Shown: piece after piece, positions 1 through 11,337 of the stretch | Layout of the letters: each line of letters begins with the position of its first letter | Numbering within the stretch: the first letter of the stretch is position 1 | Assembly: GCF_014646755.1 (NCBI RefSeq) | Contig: NZ_BMNW01000001.1 | Coordinates: forward strand, 62,001 to 126,000 | DNA: 64,000 nucleotides | Direction of reading: 5' to 3' | Origin: Pseudomonas asuensis | GTDB taxonomy: Bacteria; Pseudomonadota; Gammaproteobacteria; Pseudomonadales; Pseudomonadaceae | Translations under genes and position numbers: made by a program | Notes under the pieces: model-generated | What the model was told of the DNA's origin: nothing | Seen by the model: only the letters and a program-made list of their open reading frames with translations | Database searches by the model: none

Positions 1-1
1 T

Positions 2-274
<273 letters not shown>

Positions 275-283
275 CTGCTTAGT

Positions 284-1081
284 TCAAGCTGTTTTGGACT
301 TGGGCGGCTTGGCGATCAGTTTGTCTACAGCCTTAGCCGCTGCCACCATGCCAAAGGACGCGGTTACCATCATGACTGCGCCAAAACCACCCGAGCAATC
401 CAGACGCACCCCCTCCCCCACAAAACCCTTCTGCTGGCACACGCTGCCGTCGGGTTTGGGATAACGCAGCTGCTCAGTCGAGAAGACGCACGGCACGCTG
501 TAATGCCGACTGGGATTGCGTGAAAATCCGTAGTCTCGGCGCAGCAGCGAGCGCACGCGGGAAGCCAGCGGGTCATTATACGTTCGGTTTAAATCGACAA
601 CCTGAATCTGCGTCGGATCGATCTGGCCGCCGGCGCCGCCAGTCGTGATGATGTTGATCTTGCGACGTTTGCACCATGAGATCAGTGCCGCCTTGGACGC
701 GACGCTGTCGATACAATCAAGCACCAGATCCATGTCCGGCGTAATGTAATCAGCCATGGTCTCTCGCGTAACGAAATCTGCCACCGCATGTACGGCGCAC
801 GCCGGGTTGATTGCACGGATGCGCTCAGCCATTACATCGACCTTTGCCCGTCCGACCTGCCCTTCCAGCGCATGGATCTGCCGGTTGGTATTGCTGATGC
901 AGACATCGTCCAGGTCGAACAGACTGATACGACCGACACCACTCCGGGCCAGGGCCTCGGCAGCCCAGGAGCCTACTCCACCAATACCGACTATCGCCAC
1001 ATGACTGGCAGCCAGACGCTCAAGCGCATCCTTACCATACAAGCGGGTAATGCCACCAAAGCGTTGTTGATCAATATTCAT
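284..1081 (-). CDS. tcdA: tRNA threonylcarbamoyladenosine dehydratase TcdA (CsdL)
   Basis: E1-like (ThiF/MoeB superfamily) enzyme that uses ATP to cyclise t6A to ct6A at position 37 of ANN-decoding tRNAs. The dinucleotide-binding 'VGIGGVGSWAAEAL' sits near residue 32, followed by 'NTNRQIHAL' and 'TTGGAGGQIDPTQIQV', both diagnostic of TcdA rather than ThiF or MoeB. Length is about 265 aa, usual for the family. I chose ATG 1081 because GAGAG lies 5 nt upstream; a GTG four codons earlier is also open. It is transcribed divergently from dapE, sharing a ~135 bp intergenic region. Confidence 0.92.
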   Translation of the reverse strand: MNIDQQRFGGITRLYGKDALERLAASHVAIVGIGGVGSWAAEALARSGVGRISLFDLDDVCISNTNRQIHALEGQVGRAKVDVMAERIRAINPACAVHAVADFVTRETMADYITPDMDLVLDCIDSVASKAALISWCKRRKINIITTGGAGGQIDPTQIQVVDLNRTYNDPLASRVRSLLRRDYGFSRNPSRHYSVPCVFSTEQLRYPKPDGSVCQQKGFVGEGVRLDCSGGFGAVMMVTASFGMVAAAKAVDKLIAKPPKSKTA

Positions 1082-1135
1082 AACGGCTCTCACTCAACGA
1101 GCTAATAGTATAAAGACATGCGGCAGTGTTGTTGA

Positions 1136-3156
<2,021 letters not shown>

Positions 3157-3176
3157 CAGCCTTATCGAGATTAATC

Positions 3177-3557
3177 ATGCGCCAGCCAGACATTGAAATT
3201 TACCTCAAGGATGCCGATCAGGCGGCTATTAGCGACTGGCTGGGCCAGGCGCTGGGTGCCTGTAGCGAGTGGCGCCAGCAAGGGCAAACTTATAAATGCA
3301 CAGTTGACTACAAGGGTACTGTGGTTCCAGTAACCTGGCTGCCGAAGGCCGTTGGTAAATGGAACAGCCTTTTGCTGGAAAGCGACGCAACCCCCTGGGA
3401 GGACGATCTGGCCTGTGCCAAAGCGGCCGCAGCGGCATTGGATATTCAAGTGCGATGCGCCCCTGGAAGCTGGGAAGAGGAACAAGGCGAGGAGGATGCC
3501 GATCGCTGGATAAAGGTGACATCGATCGGTATAGAAGAAATCATCTGGCGAACCTGA
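3177..3557 (+). CDS. Conserved hypothetical protein, ~126 aa
   Basis: Small acidic soluble protein beginning 'MRQPDIEIYLKD'. I recall similar pseudomonad proteins of unknown function and cannot name a family with certainty. It has no signal peptide, membrane segment or clear motif. ATG 3177 was chosen over 3138, because the earlier start would overlap rlmA by 19 nt and adds a non-conserved extension. It is probably the last gene of the dapE-rlmA transcript, ending just before a shared hairpin terminator. Confidence 0.65.
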   Translation: MRQPDIEIYLKDADQAAISDWLGQALGACSEWRQQGQTYKCTVDYKGTVVPVTWLPKAVGKWNSLLLESDATPWEDDLACAKAAAAALDIQVRCAPGSWEEEQGEEDADRWIKVTSIGIEEIIWRT

Positions 3558-3573
3558 CGGTGTGCCTATACTG

Positions 3574-3600
3574 AAAAAGCCCGTCTATGACGGGCTTTTT
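3574..3600. terminator. Bidirectional Rho-independent terminator
   Basis: A10-bp stem AAAAAGCCCG / CGGGCTTTTT with a 7-nt loop lies between the convergent 3177 gene and the cold-shock gene. It has A/T tracts on both sides, so it can terminate both strands. Confidence 0.85.
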
Positions 3601-3608
3601 ACCAGGAC

Positions 3609-3818
3609 TCAAAGCTTGGAGACGTCTTCGGCCTGCAGACCCTTCTGACCCTGAGTCACAGAGAACTCCACCTGCTGGCCCTCGACCAGCGAACGGTGTC
3701 CCTCACCACGGATGGCGCGGTAGTGGACAAATACATCCGGTCCACTCTCACGTTGAATGAATCCATAACCCTTGGCGTCATTGAACCACTTGACGGTTCC
3801 GGTCTCACGTTCAGCCAT
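3609..3818 (-). CDS. CspA-family cold-shock-domain protein
   Basis: 69-aa OB-fold single-strand nucleic-acid binder. RNP1 'KGYGFIQRE' and RNP2 'DVFVHYRAI' are present, preceded by 'GTVKWFNDA'. The His in RNP2 is conserved, while the residue after it is Tyr rather than the usual Phe. It likely acts as an RNA chaperone or antiterminator. Start at 3818 is supported by GGAGAG about 6 nt upstream; an upstream GTG at 3824 is less likely. The paralogue type (cspA, D or E) cannot be decided here. Confidence 0.9.
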   Translation of the reverse strand: MAERETGTVKWFNDAKGYGFIQRESGPDVFVHYRAIRGEGHRSLVEGQQVEFSVTQGQKGLQAEDVSKL

Positions 3819-4217
3819 TACCACTCTCCAAGCTTCGCAATTATTATCTGTGCCCTTGCAGGACAGCTCCCCAGCCGACCCGAGTCATCCAGATGGCCAT
3901 CCAGGCCAAGCGATTGATACTCGTTTCCGCCGTACCGGCGTATAAAGCAAAAGTTTCCCAGCAATTGCAACAGGTTTTATCACTAAAATTTTTTCTGCTC
4001 TTTTTTGGTGCCAGTTACGTACAAATCATGGTCAAAAGCACAAAATTCGTGCTTTATAACAACAGTTTGCATGATTGGAATGTCAAAAAAAGAGCGTCAA
4101 CCAAGCGTTATCTTGGCTACTATAGTGTTGCTCAGGAGCGTTTCAATCTGATGACCATAGGCTGTGCGCCATCAGGCCGTTACGGCACACTACGCACTTG
4201 AATTTCAGGTAGATGTC
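3819..4217. other. Divergent intergenic region between the cold-shock gene and plsB
   Basis: This 400 bp probably carries the long 5' leader typical of csp genes (minus strand) and the plsB promoter. A perfect small inverted repeat CGCCG-TAC-CGGCG occurs near 3930-3942. A TATAGT (4121-4126) could be a plsB -10 box, but no convincing -35 was found. A 102-codon open frame here looks non-coding. Confidence 0.4.
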
Positions 4218-6719
4218 ATGAATCGCTCTCCTTTTCGCCGCATGCTTTTTGCTGCTTTCAAGCGCCTGCTATACACCTGGGTTCGTTCGCAGACCATTAA
4301 CCAGTCAGCAATGGCCCTCAAGCTTGATCGCAGCAAGCCGGTGATCTATGTCCTGCAAGAGCACTCCCTCAGTGATTTAGCTGTTCTGGATGCTGAATGC
4401 ATCAAGAATGGCCTGCCACGTCCGGTGACACCGGTAACGATTGGCGATGTGATTGAACCCAATGCTTACATTTATACGACGCCATCGCCTGACTGGCTGG
4501 GTCGTCCAACCAAGCGTAACGTTCCGCCTTGCCTTACCCAACTGCTTGAAGCTGTTGGCCAAAGTACAGTCGATGACGCTCAGATCGTGCCTGCCAGTGT
4601 TTTCTGGGGGCAATCGCCTGATCGAGAAACAAGCCTTTGGAAGTTGCTTTGGACAGATAACTGGGTCATCGCAGGCCGACTACGCAAACTGGCACGTATC
4701 CTATTCCTAGGCCGCATGACGCGAGTGTTGTTTTCTGACCCCATTCATCTAAGTCGCCTCGTTGCCCAGAACAAAGGACAGGCGCGTACGCAGCGCATGG
4801 TGCTGCGCATTCTGAGGGTGCACTTTCGCAACCTGAAAACAGCAGTGATCGGCCCTGATATTTCCCACCGGCGAAACCTGGTAAAAAGCCTGATCCAGAC
4901 TCCCCAGGTACGCGAAGCGATCCAGCACGAAGCGAAGCATGGCAAGACCTCTCAGGCGCAGGCCGAGCAGCAAGCCTTGGAATATGCCCAGGAAATAGCT
5001 TCGGATTTCTCCTACCCCGTGGTGCGCTGCCTTGAGGTCATATTGACCTGGTTTTGGAACAAGCTTTACGAAGGTATTCGCGTCAATCATATCGAGCGTG
5101 TCCAGAACGTGGCGCAAGGAAACGAGATCGTTTATGTACCTTGCCATCGCAGCCATATGGACTACCTGCTCCTGTCCTACCTGCTGTTTCATAATGGGCT
5201 GACCCCTCCGCATATCGCAGCGGGCATCAACTTGAATATGCCGATCGTGGGCAACATTCTGCGCCGCGGTGGCGCGTTCTTCATGCGTCGCAGCTTCAAG
5301 GGCAATGCGCTGTATACCGCCGTATTCAATGAATATATGCATACCTTGTTTTCGCGGGGCTTCTCGACCGAATACTTTGTCGAAGGCGGTCGATCGCGAA
5401 CAGGGCGCATGCTGCAGCCTCGCACCGGCATGTTGGCCATTACCCTACGCAGCTTTTTAAGGGACTCCCGTCGCCCGCTGGTTTTCGTACCGGTGTACAT
5501 CGGTTACGAGCGGGTCTTTGAAGGCCGCACCTACCTGGGCGAGCTGCGGGGAGCGGCCAAGAAAAAAGAGTCTGTTTTCGATGTATTTAAGGCAGCGGGC
5601 GCCTTACGTAAGCGCTTCGGCCAAGTCTGGGTCAATTTTGGCGAGCCTCTGAGCCTGCCTCAGTTTCTGGATCAGCGCCAGGAAGACTGGCGCAATCTGG
5701 CCCGGGATCATGAGACTCGACCCGAGTGGTTCAGTACGCTCACTCACTGCCTGAGCGAGGTAGTGGCACGCAGGATCAACGATGCTGCCGCAGTCAACCC
5801 TGTGAATCTGGTAGCGCTGGTCATGCTCTCTACACATCGGCAGGCAATGGATGAGGCCGCCTTAGCGGGTGTGCTCGACCTCTACCTGGGCCTGCTGAGA
5901 AAGGTGCCTTACTCGCCCTCTGCGACTCTGCCCGAGGGTAACGGACAGGCTCAAGTAGACTATGTGAAAAGTCTGAATCTGCTGGCCGAACAGCAGGATG
6001 CGCTGGGTCGTATCCTTTATCTGGATGAGCAAAACTCCATCCTGATGACGTACTACCGCAATAATATCCTGCACATCTTTGCCCTACCCGCATTGCTGGC
6101 GGGTTTCTTTCAGAATACGGCCCGCATGAGCCGAGAGCACATTCACCGGTTTACCCTGGCGCTATATCCCTATTTGCAAGCCGAATTATTCATTCGTTGG
6201 GACCGTGACGAGTTGCCTGCCATGATTGATCAATGGTTGGCAGCGCTGGTTGAGTATGAACTGCTTCAACAAGAAGACGAGATGTTCAAGCGTCCAGCCC
6301 CCAGTTCACGGCAGTTCGTGCGCCTGACACTCCTGGCGCGCAGCATTCAGCAGACGCTTCAGCGTTACTACATGACTATCGCCCTTCTGCTTAACCAGGG
6401 CCAAAGTCGACTGACCGCCAGTGAGCTGGAAGAGCTGTGTACAGTTATGGCGCGGCGCCTTTCCATTCTGCATGGGTTAAATGCGCCGGAATTCTTCGAC
6501 AAAAGCTTGTTCCGACATTTCATTCAGACGTTACTAGAAGAAGGCGTGCTGCATAAGAACAGCGAAGGCAAACTTGGCCATCATGAACTGCTCGGCGAGT
6601 TAGCCGAAGAGGCTGGTAAGCGAATGCTACCAGCCGAAATTAGATTATCGATTCGACATGTGGCGTTGGAACGACCAGACGAGCCCAGTATTCAGCCCTC
6701 GGCTCCGACACCAGATTAG
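4218..6719 (+). CDS. plsB: Glycerol-3-phosphate 1-O-acyltransferase
   Basis: Inner-membrane enzyme that acylates sn-glycerol-3-phosphate at position 1, the first step of phospholipid synthesis. The acyltransferase HX4D motif is 'HRSHMD' at residues 310-315. It is followed by 'GAFFMRR', 'EGGRSRTGR' and 'FVPVYIGYE' (blocks II-IV). Length is 833 aa from ATG 4218 (E. coli 807 aa), with AGG about 8 nt upstream; an in-frame ATG at 4164 lies too far upstream to be conserved. The lipoprotein gene follows after 25 bp and may be co-transcribed. Confidence 0.96.
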   Translation: MNRSPFRRMLFAAFKRLLYTWVRSQTINQSAMALKLDRSKPVIYVLQEHSLSDLAVLDAECIKNGLPRPVTPVTIGDVIEPNAYIYTTPSPDWLGRPTKRNVPPCLTQLLEAVGQSTVDDAQIVPASVFWGQSPDRETSLWKLLWTDNWVIAGRLRKLARILFLGRMTRVLFSDPIHLSRLVAQNKGQARTQRMVLRILRVHFRNLKTAVIGPDISHRRNLVKSLIQTPQVREAIQHEAKHGKTSQAQAEQQALEYAQEIASDFSYPVVRCLEVILTWFWNKLYEGIRVNHIERVQNVAQGNEIVYVPCHRSHMDYLLLSYLLFHNGLTPPHIAAGINLNMPIVGNILRRGGAFFMRRSFKGNALYTAVFNEYMHTLFSRGFSTEYFVEGGRSRTGRMLQPRTGMLAITLRSFLRDSRRPLVFVPVYIGYERVFEGRTYLGELRGAAKKKESVFDVFKAAGALRKRFGQVWVNFGEPLSLPQFLDQRQEDWRNLARDHETRPEWFSTLTHCLSEVVARRINDAAAVNPVNLVALVMLSTHRQAMDEAALAGVLDLYLGLLRKVPYSPSATLPEGNGQAQVDYVKSLNLLAEQQDALGRILYLDEQNSILMTYYRNNILHIFALPALLAGFFQNTARMSREHIHRFTLALYPYLQAELFIRWDRDELPAMIDQWLAALVEYELLQQEDEMFKRPAPSSRQFVRLTLLARSIQQTLQRYYMTIALLLNQGQSRLTASELEELCTVMARRLSILHGLNAPEFFDKSLFRHFIQTLLEEGVLHKNSEGKLGHHELLGELAEEAGKRMLPAEIRLSIRHVALERPDEPSIQPSAPTPD

Positions 6720-6744
6720 CCCTTTCATAAAGAGACCTTACGTC

Positions 6745-7230
6745 ATGCGCAAGATTGTTCTATTAAGTCTGACCAGCCTATTGCTTACGGCCTGTAGCGG
6801 TGGGCTACGTCCCGTTTCAGAGCCTGGCCCAGCGCCTACGACGCCAAACACGAGCAAGCCTCCAGTCATCGTGCCCCAGCCTGGCACTCCATCACCAGCC
6901 AAACGCAGTCTGGAAGGTGGCGCCTATTTCGAACAGTCCGAGCCGTTGCCACCTACTGCGAAATTAACGGTAAGCCTGCACAATGCTGCCACAGGTGATA
7001 CACCTTCAGGACGCATCGCGCAGCGCACTGTATTCGTGAAACAGGAAACACCTATCCCTTTCCGTTTGGACTACGATCCTTCCAAGGTTAAAACGGGTCA
7101 ACGCTATGCAATCAGCGCCCGCGTGTTGCTAGGTGGTCGCCCCTTATTCCTGACGCCAAAAGCCATACCGGTACAGCTCAACGGCTCTAACGACCAGCCG
7201 GTTGAAATCAAGCTGACGCCCGTCCGTTGA
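6745..7230 (+). CDS. YbaY/YscW-family lipoprotein
   Basis: Predicted lipoprotein of 161 aa. The signal peptide ends in lipobox 'LLTAC' (Cys at residue 17). It is followed by a Pro-rich linker, then a beta-sandwich domain with 'LTVSLHNAATGDTPSGRI' and 'QRYAISARVLLGGRPLF', characteristic of the YbaY/YscW (PF09619) fold. Its role in the family is unclear; the fold is shared with small secretion pilotins. An ATG at 6658 overlaps plsB; 6745 is preferred because the signal peptide begins there. It lies 14 bp upstream of the DUF4197 gene. Confidence 0.8.
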   Translation: MRKIVLLSLTSLLLTACSGGLRPVSEPGPAPTTPNTSKPPVIVPQPGTPSPAKRSLEGGAYFEQSEPLPPTAKLTVSLHNAATGDTPSGRIAQRTVFVKQETPIPFRLDYDPSKVKTGQRYAISARVLLGGRPLFLTPKAIPVQLNGSNDQPVEIKLTPVR

Positions 7231-7244
7231 TACAAAGGATATCC

Positions 7245-7922
7245 ATGAAACGTTTCGCTCTTACACTCGCAGCCCTAGCACTTTCTGCCAATGCATTTGC
7301 ACTGAGCTTGTCCGACTTTTCTCAGCAGGACTCAACCAGCGCTATGAAAGACGCGCTAACTCAGGGCGCTCAAATTGCCGTTCAGCAATTAGGCAAACCG
7401 GGTGGCTTTACCCAAAACCCGGAGGTTCGTATTGAGCTGCCTGGAAAACTAGGCAAGGCGTCTGCGCTACTCAAGCAATTTGGCATGGGGGCACAGGTAG
7501 AGCAGTTGGAAACCAGCATGAATCAGGCTGCCGAAGCTGCAGTACCAAAGGCACAAGCGCTGCTGATCGATGCGGTAAAGCGCATGACGGTTCAGGATGC
7601 CAAGGGAATTTTGGCCGGTGGAGATAACGCCGCCACGCAGTATCTTGACCATTCCAGCCGAGACCAGCTTCGTGCTCAGTTGATGCCCATCATCAAGCAG
7701 GCAACGGACAAGGTAGGCTTGGCTCAACAGTACAACGCCCTAGCTAGCAAGGCTTCTGCTTTTGGTGCGATGGATGCCAAGAGTGCAAACGTTGAAAGTT
7801 ACGTTACGGACCAGGCGCTGAATGGGTTGTTCACCGTGATCGCTGACCAAGAACGCGCACTTCGGGAAAACCCAGCCGCTGCAGCCACTAGTATCGCCAA
7901 AAAGGTGTTCAGCACACTTTAA
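7245..7922 (+). CDS. DUF4197-family secreted protein
   Basis: 225-aa protein with a clear Sec signal peptide ending 'ALSANAFA'. The mature part is alpha-helical, with 'LSDFSQQD', 'VEIRLPGKL'-like and 'AKGILAGGDNAATQYL' segments typical of DUF4197. Function is unknown; the family is periplasmic. AAAGGA lies 6 nt before ATG 7245. It is the last gene of the plsB-lipoprotein-DUF4197 run, ending at a hairpin shared with ung. Confidence 0.82.
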   Translation: MKRFALTLAALALSANAFALSLSDFSQQDSTSAMKDALTQGAQIAVQQLGKPGGFTQNPEVRIELPGKLGKASALLKQFGMGAQVEQLETSMNQAAEAAVPKAQALLIDAVKRMTVQDAKGILAGGDNAATQYLDHSSRDQLRAQLMPIIKQATDKVGLAQQYNALASKASAFGAMDAKSANVESYVTDQALNGLFTVIADQERALRENPAAAATSIAKKVFSTL

Positions 7923-7930
7923 AAGGTAAC

Positions 7931-7958
7931 CGGGCCGGGTGATTTGATACACGGCCCG
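7931..7958. terminator. Hairpin between convergent DUF4197 and ung genes
   Basis: 7-bp GC-rich stem CGGGCCG / CGGCCCG with a 14-nt loop. The flanking sequence is only moderately T-rich (TTTTAAA on the minus side), so it is a plausible but not perfect bidirectional terminator. Confidence 0.55.
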
Positions 7959-7963
7959 ATGCT

Positions 7964-8653
7964 TTATACCGAGGGCAACGCCCAATCGATAGGCGTCAGT
8001 CCCGACTGCTCCAGAAACTTGTTCGTACGACTGAAGTGACCGTTACCGATGAAGCCTCTATGGGCAGAAAGTGGTGACGGGTGCGGTGAGCGCAGGATCA
8101 AGTGCTTCTGCGTGTCGATCAACTTTTCCTTGCTCTGAGCATGAGCGCCCCATAGCAAAAAGACCAGATGGTTACGTTGCTCGCTGACAACTTGAATCAC
8201 GCGATCGGTAAAACGCTGCCATCCAGCATTGGCATGAGAGCCCGCTTTGGCCTGCTCGACGGTAAGCGAAGTGTTGAGTAGCAATACGCCCTGCTCTGCC
8301 CAATGCTGTAGATAGCCGTGATTGGGGATAGGCAGATTCAGATCGCGCTTAAGCTCCTTATAGATATTTTGTAGGGATGGCGGCGCAGGCACCCCAGGCT
8401 GTACCGAAAAGCACAAGCCATGAGCTTGCCCAGGGCCGTGATAGGGATCCTGTCCCAAGATAACTACTTTTACCTGATCTAGCGGAGTACTATTCAAGGC
8501 ATTGAAAATCAAGGGTCCTGGCGGATAGATCACCTTGCCGGCAGCCTTTTCGCTACGCAAGAATTCGCCTAACTGCTTCATATACGGAGCATCGAACTCA
8601 TCACGCAGTGCGGCTTTCCACTGTGGCTCCAGTTTAATGCGATCGTCGTCCAC
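7964..8653 (-). CDS. ung: Uracil-DNA glycosylase (family 1)
   Basis: Base-excision repair enzyme removing uracil from DNA. The water-activating loop '[13 protein letters not shown]' and the minor-groove loop '[11 protein letters not shown]' are intact, and the length (229 aa) is normal. Translation starts at GTG 8653, with GAGGA 6 nt upstream; no ATG is available near the conserved N-terminus. Monocistronic by context. Confidence 0.96.
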   Translation of the reverse strand: MDDDRIKLEPQWKAALRDEFDAPYMKQLGEFLRSEKAAGKVIYPPGPLIFNALNSTPLDQVKVVILGQDPYHGPGQAHGLCFSVQPGVPAPPSLQNIYKELKRDLNLPIPNHGYLQHWAEQGVLLLNTSLTVEQAKAGSHANAGWQRFTDRVIQVVSEQRNHLVFLLWGAHAQSKEKLIDTQKHLILRSPHPSPLSAHRGFIGNGHFSRTNKFLEQSGLTPIDWALPSV

Positions 8654-8935
8654 GTTATGTCCTCATATCAGTCGAGCGCACCGTAGGAAAGGTGCCTGGC
8701 CCTGTCAACCATTCATGCCGTTTTATGTCAGCACGTCTTTGCCCCAGAAGCGTGCAAAGCGAAGGGCAACGCCTCAACGTTGCGCATAAATTTCCGTCCC
8801 GGATGCACCGATTTGCAACATACCCCTTGTGATATCGAGACTTATAAAGGTTGGCACGGCGATAGCAATAGGAACATCGTGCAGGAGCAGCCGGTATGCC
8901 GGAACCGCAGCACCACAATTTAGCGAACAAATAGA
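8654..8935. other. Non-coding stretch upstream of the guanidine riboswitch
   Basis: No convincing gene on either strand. It should contain the ung promoter (minus) and the promoter of the riboswitch transcript (plus). TTGTGA (8827) and TTATAA (8842) are visible but too closely spaced to be one promoter. Confidence 0.4.
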
Positions 8936-9026
8936 TGACTAGGGTTCCGGCTCACGCAGGTGAGTGACTGGTCCGAGAGTCATCGACCTCCGATGAGGTT
9001 ACACGGCGGGACAAAAGCCCGGGAGA
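8936..9026 (+). promoter_or_regulatory. Guanidine-I (ykkC class I) riboswitch aptamer, orphan
   Basis: All hallmark blocks are present in order: CTAGGGTTCCG (8939-8949), hairpin GCTCAC-GCAG-GTGAGT, TGGTCCGAGAG (8969-8979), hairpin CCTC-CGAT-GAGG (8987-8998), then ACACGGCGGGACAAAAGCCC (9001-9020) and GGGAGA. This is the class I consensus that binds guanidinium, normally in front of SMR exporters (Gdx/SugE), urea carboxylase or related genes. Downstream, GGGAGAA can pair with TTCTGCTCC around a GCGC-ATT-GCGC tip (9021-9052), a possible expression platform. No intact plus-strand gene follows before 11584. The sequence from ATG 9070 to about 9125 faintly resembles the start of a gdx gene but is out of frame. 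Confidence 0.9.
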
Positions 9027-9118
9027 AGACGCGCATTGCGCTGTTCTGCTCCTGCCTGCTGCGAGCCCTATGGCTGGAAGGTCTAGATTTGGCGGTTGGT
9101 GTGCCTATATTGGCCAGC

Positions 9119-9150
9119 AAGCGATAGAGATTGGTCAATTTCTATCGCTT
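9119..9150. other. Inverted repeat downstream of the orphan riboswitch
   Basis: Arms AAGCGATAGA and TCTATCGCTT form a 10-bp stem just beyond the 3' end of the minus-strand lipoprotein gene. It may terminate that gene or the riboswitch transcript, although there is no strong T tract. Confidence 0.5.
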
Positions 9151-9163
9151 GGTTTAATGGAGC

Positions 9164-9478
9164 TTACCAGCGTCTTGGTGGCGGGCCCCAATAGTGTCTT
9201 GGCCCGTGGCGCCAATAGCCAGGGCCGGGACCCCAGCCAGGGCGAAATCGGGGCGGAGGCGGGGGTGGACCATAATAGAAATTCGAACGCCAGCGAGTAA
9301 CGGGTCGTTCGTAAATAATTACAGAAGGCGGAGGTCCACTAGGGACAACAGGCTCCACATAAGCGGGAGTATAAGAGCGGTAGTAAGTAGTGGTCGTTTG
9401 ACGATACGGATTGTCGCTGTAAACCACACAGCCGCTTAATGGTAGAGCAAACGCTAACGCCAGAAATAGACGCTGCAA
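9164..9478 (-). CDS. Small Pro/Tyr/Trp-rich lipoprotein
   Basis: About 104 aa. The signal sequence ends in lipobox 'LSGC'. The mature tail is low-complexity, with a polyproline run and repeated Pro-Gly-Trp/Tyr/Arg elements. No family assigned. The start is probably TTG 9478, with GGAGG about 9 nt upstream; the longer GTG start (9493) would overlap this Shine-Dalgarno. It lies antisense to the region where a riboswitch-controlled gene would be expected. Confidence 0.6.
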   Translation of the reverse strand: MQRLFLALAFALPLSGCVVYSDNPYRQTTTTYYRSYTPAYVEPVVPSGPPPSVIIYERPVTRWRSNFYYGPPPPPPRFRPGWGPGPGYWRHGPRHYWGPPPRRW

Positions 9479-9607
9479 AACAGTATCCTCCACGCCCTAG
9501 AAATACAGTGCGTAGTGGCATATTACCGCCCTGTTAAATCTTGTCTTTTGTAATTACCACGTATTCAGCTCGCATTAAGCAATGTAACCACATATTTCCA
9601 GTTACGG

Positions 9608-10018
9608 TTACTGCTCTAGATAATCACGTAGCCGCGTTTGAAGATATGGCACGGCATCAGGCAATGTCAGGAACTCCGCTATTGGCATCATTCGCCAGTA
9701 CTGTCCTTCATCACCAAAGCAGATTGCTTCAACCTCTTCTGTACTTAACGTACCGACAAAGAAATAGGCATCAAGCGTTTTGCGGGTATAACTTGTGTAT
9801 CGCCTACCCCAAATAATCCGGCTTTCATCCAGCCGCAAGGAAAATTCCTCCTCCAACTCGCGCAGTGCACACTCGATTGGACTTTCCTCGCCCTCACGGC
9901 CACCCCCAGCAAAGTCCCAACATCCAGGAAAGGGTATCGAATCCTTCTCGTCTCGTTTGTAGGCCAGAAGTTGATCACCGCATAACAGGGCCAATTTGGC
10001 ACCGGTAAAATCATCCAT
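9608..10018 (-). CDS. NUDIX hydrolase
   Basis: 136-aa cytosolic NUDIX-fold protein hydrolysing a nucleoside diphosphate linked to X; the substrate is not predictable here. The Nudix box is 'GGREGEESPIECALRELEEE'. The catalytic R-E..EE core is intact, but the usual Gly near the box end is Ser. ATG 10018 is chosen because AGGAG lies 8 nt upstream; a start 21 codons earlier lacks support. It lies downstream of glpQ on the same strand, separated by a long inverted repeat. Confidence 0.85.
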   Translation of the reverse strand: MDDFTGAKLALLCGDQLLAYKRDEKDSIPFPGCWDFAGGGREGEESPIECALRELEEEFSLRLDESRIIWGRRYTSYTRKTLDAYFFVGTLSTEEVEAICFGDEGQYWRMMPIAEFLTLPDAVPYLQTRLRDYLEQ

Positions 10019-10074
10019 TACCCAGCTCCTTATCGCCAGGACATTCCTCTTTAGACCAGCCCTGCTGGCCCATA

Positions 10075-10114
10075 AATGCAACCGGTTGAGGGTGAGCGCT
10101 CAACCGATTGCATT
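10075..10114. repeat. 16-bp inverted repeat between glpQ and the NUDIX gene
   Basis: Arms AATGCAACCGGTTGAG (10075-10090) and CTCAACCGATTGCATT (10099-10114) pair with one mismatch over an 8-nt loop. The left arm contains the perfect palindrome CAACCGGTTG, like a LacI/GalR-family half-site pair. It could be the glpQ terminator or an operator. Confidence 0.6.
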
Positions 10115-10197
10115 GGCAAGGACTCATGGCGGGTATCGCTATGCTCAGTCCAGCCTATTGTAAGAAGCATGAAACAACGCGATATCCAGGACCTTCA

Positions 10198-11337
10198 TCA
10201 ATAGCCGTGACGTTTCAGTATCGCGTCAATGCTGTCTTTTGCCGGACGGTCATAAAACTTCAATAGCTCTGCTGTGCGGTTGGTAAAGAAGCCGTCCACC
10301 CCCGCATCGCTGATCTTCTTGAAATCCACCGCCTCGTCTACAGTGTACGGATGCACAATCAACCCTTTTTCATGGGCCATTTGATTCATCCAGGGCTTTA
10401 CCAGATCAGCATAGCTCTGATCACCGCCATGAGTCAGAGCCGAAGAAGGCCCTACGCCCAGGGCACCATGAGCTTTTGCCCAATCCAACCAGCTTTCGTA
10501 TTCTGCCTTGGACTTGATCTCCTGCTTAGCATAATAAGCGGCCTTGTCCTTTTCACCGGATTCAGCAAAGGGCACAGTCGACTTGGGTTCGATGCTGCCA
10601 TTGCCCAACCATAAAAGGAGCACTTTTGGAACCTGAGGCATCTCCTGCTGCAAGAGCTCCATACTGCTCTTTTCAAACGTCTGCAGCACTACACGACCGG
10701 GCATCGACGCCACGTGCACATGCTGAGAGTCATTAGTCTTCGCTGCAGGCTCGCCTAGCCAGCCACGTGCCCGAAGCTTTTCCTTCAAATCTTTTTCGAT
10801 GCCAGGAAACAGTTTGGGCTGCTTGGTTTCGATATACAGACCCGGCTTGTTCTGACCGCCTTCGGCAATATCGATCACTTCATCCAACGTCAGGATTTTC
10901 TGGCCAGCAAAGCTGGGACGCGCACGCTCTGGGTGCGCCGTATTGAACCAGGTCCCGGCATCCAGGCTTTTAAGCTCCTCCCATGTAAAGCTACTAACCG
11001 GCTGATCGGCCCGATCTGGAAAGCGTTGTGCAACGTTGGTTGTGCGCTTAAGGTTATCGTCGTGCAAGGCAATCAATACGCCGTCGCGGGTACGCTGCAA
11101 ATCCAGCTCAAGATAATCGGCACCCAGGTCGCGAGCCAGCAGGTACGCTGGTGCGGTGGATTCCGGTGCATCGTAAGACGCGCCTCGGTGTGCAATGACG
11201 GCCGGATATAGGATGCCTGCCTTCTCGCTCAGCACTTTACCTACCGGCTCGCTCGCCGCGCTGGCCGATTGACCCATCAGCCCTACGGCTGACATCAGCG
11301 CTCCGGCTAGTAGTCCCTTGCATAGACCTCTTTCCAT
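10198..11337 (-). CDS. glpQ: Periplasmic glycerophosphodiester phosphodiesterase
   Basis: Hydrolyses deacylated phospholipids to glycerol-3-phosphate and an alcohol in the periplasm. The 379-aa precursor has a signal peptide ending 'GQSASAAS'. It carries the GDPD motifs 'VIAHRGASYDAPEST' and 'YLELDLQRTRDG', then 'ALHDDNL', and ends in the typical 'GVDGFFTN' region. Start ATG 11337 follows AGGAG by 7 nt; an upstream in-frame ATG (11379) is not needed. Length and motifs favour the periplasmic GlpQ over cytoplasmic UgpQ. No transporter gene is adjacent. Confidence 0.93.
   Translation of the reverse strand: MERGLCKGLLAGALMSAVGLMGQSASAASEPVGKVLSEKAGILYPAVIAHRGASYDAPESTAPAYLLARDLGADYLELDLQRTRDGVLIALHDDNLKRTTNVAQRFPDRADQPVSSFTWEELKSLDAGTWFNTAHPERARPSFAGQKILTLDEVIDIAEGGQNKPGLYIETKQPKLFPGIEKDLKEKLRARGWLGEPAAKTNDSQHVHVASMPGRVVLQTFEKSSMELLQQEMPQVPKVLLLWLGNGSIEPKSTVPFAESGEKDKAAYYAKQEIKSKAEYESWLDWAKAHGALGVGPSSALTHGGDQSYADLVKPWMNQMAHEKGLIVHPYTVDEAVDFKKISDAGVDGFFTNRTAELLKFYDRPAKDSIDAILKRHGY

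Noticed and set aside
3893-4201. 102-codon frame upstream of plsB
   Set aside because: Odd composition, no ribosome site, no family resemblance; it lies where the csp leader and plsB promoter should be.
8827-8848. TTGTGA and TTATAA as a promoter for the riboswitch
   Set aside because: The spacing is under 12 bp, incompatible with a sigma-70 promoter.
9070-9300. 76-codon plus-strand frame directly after the guanidine riboswitch
   Set aside because: It has no Shine-Dalgarno and no SMR-like hydrophobic helices, and most of it is antisense to the lipoprotein gene; at best its first ~55 nt are a gene remnant.
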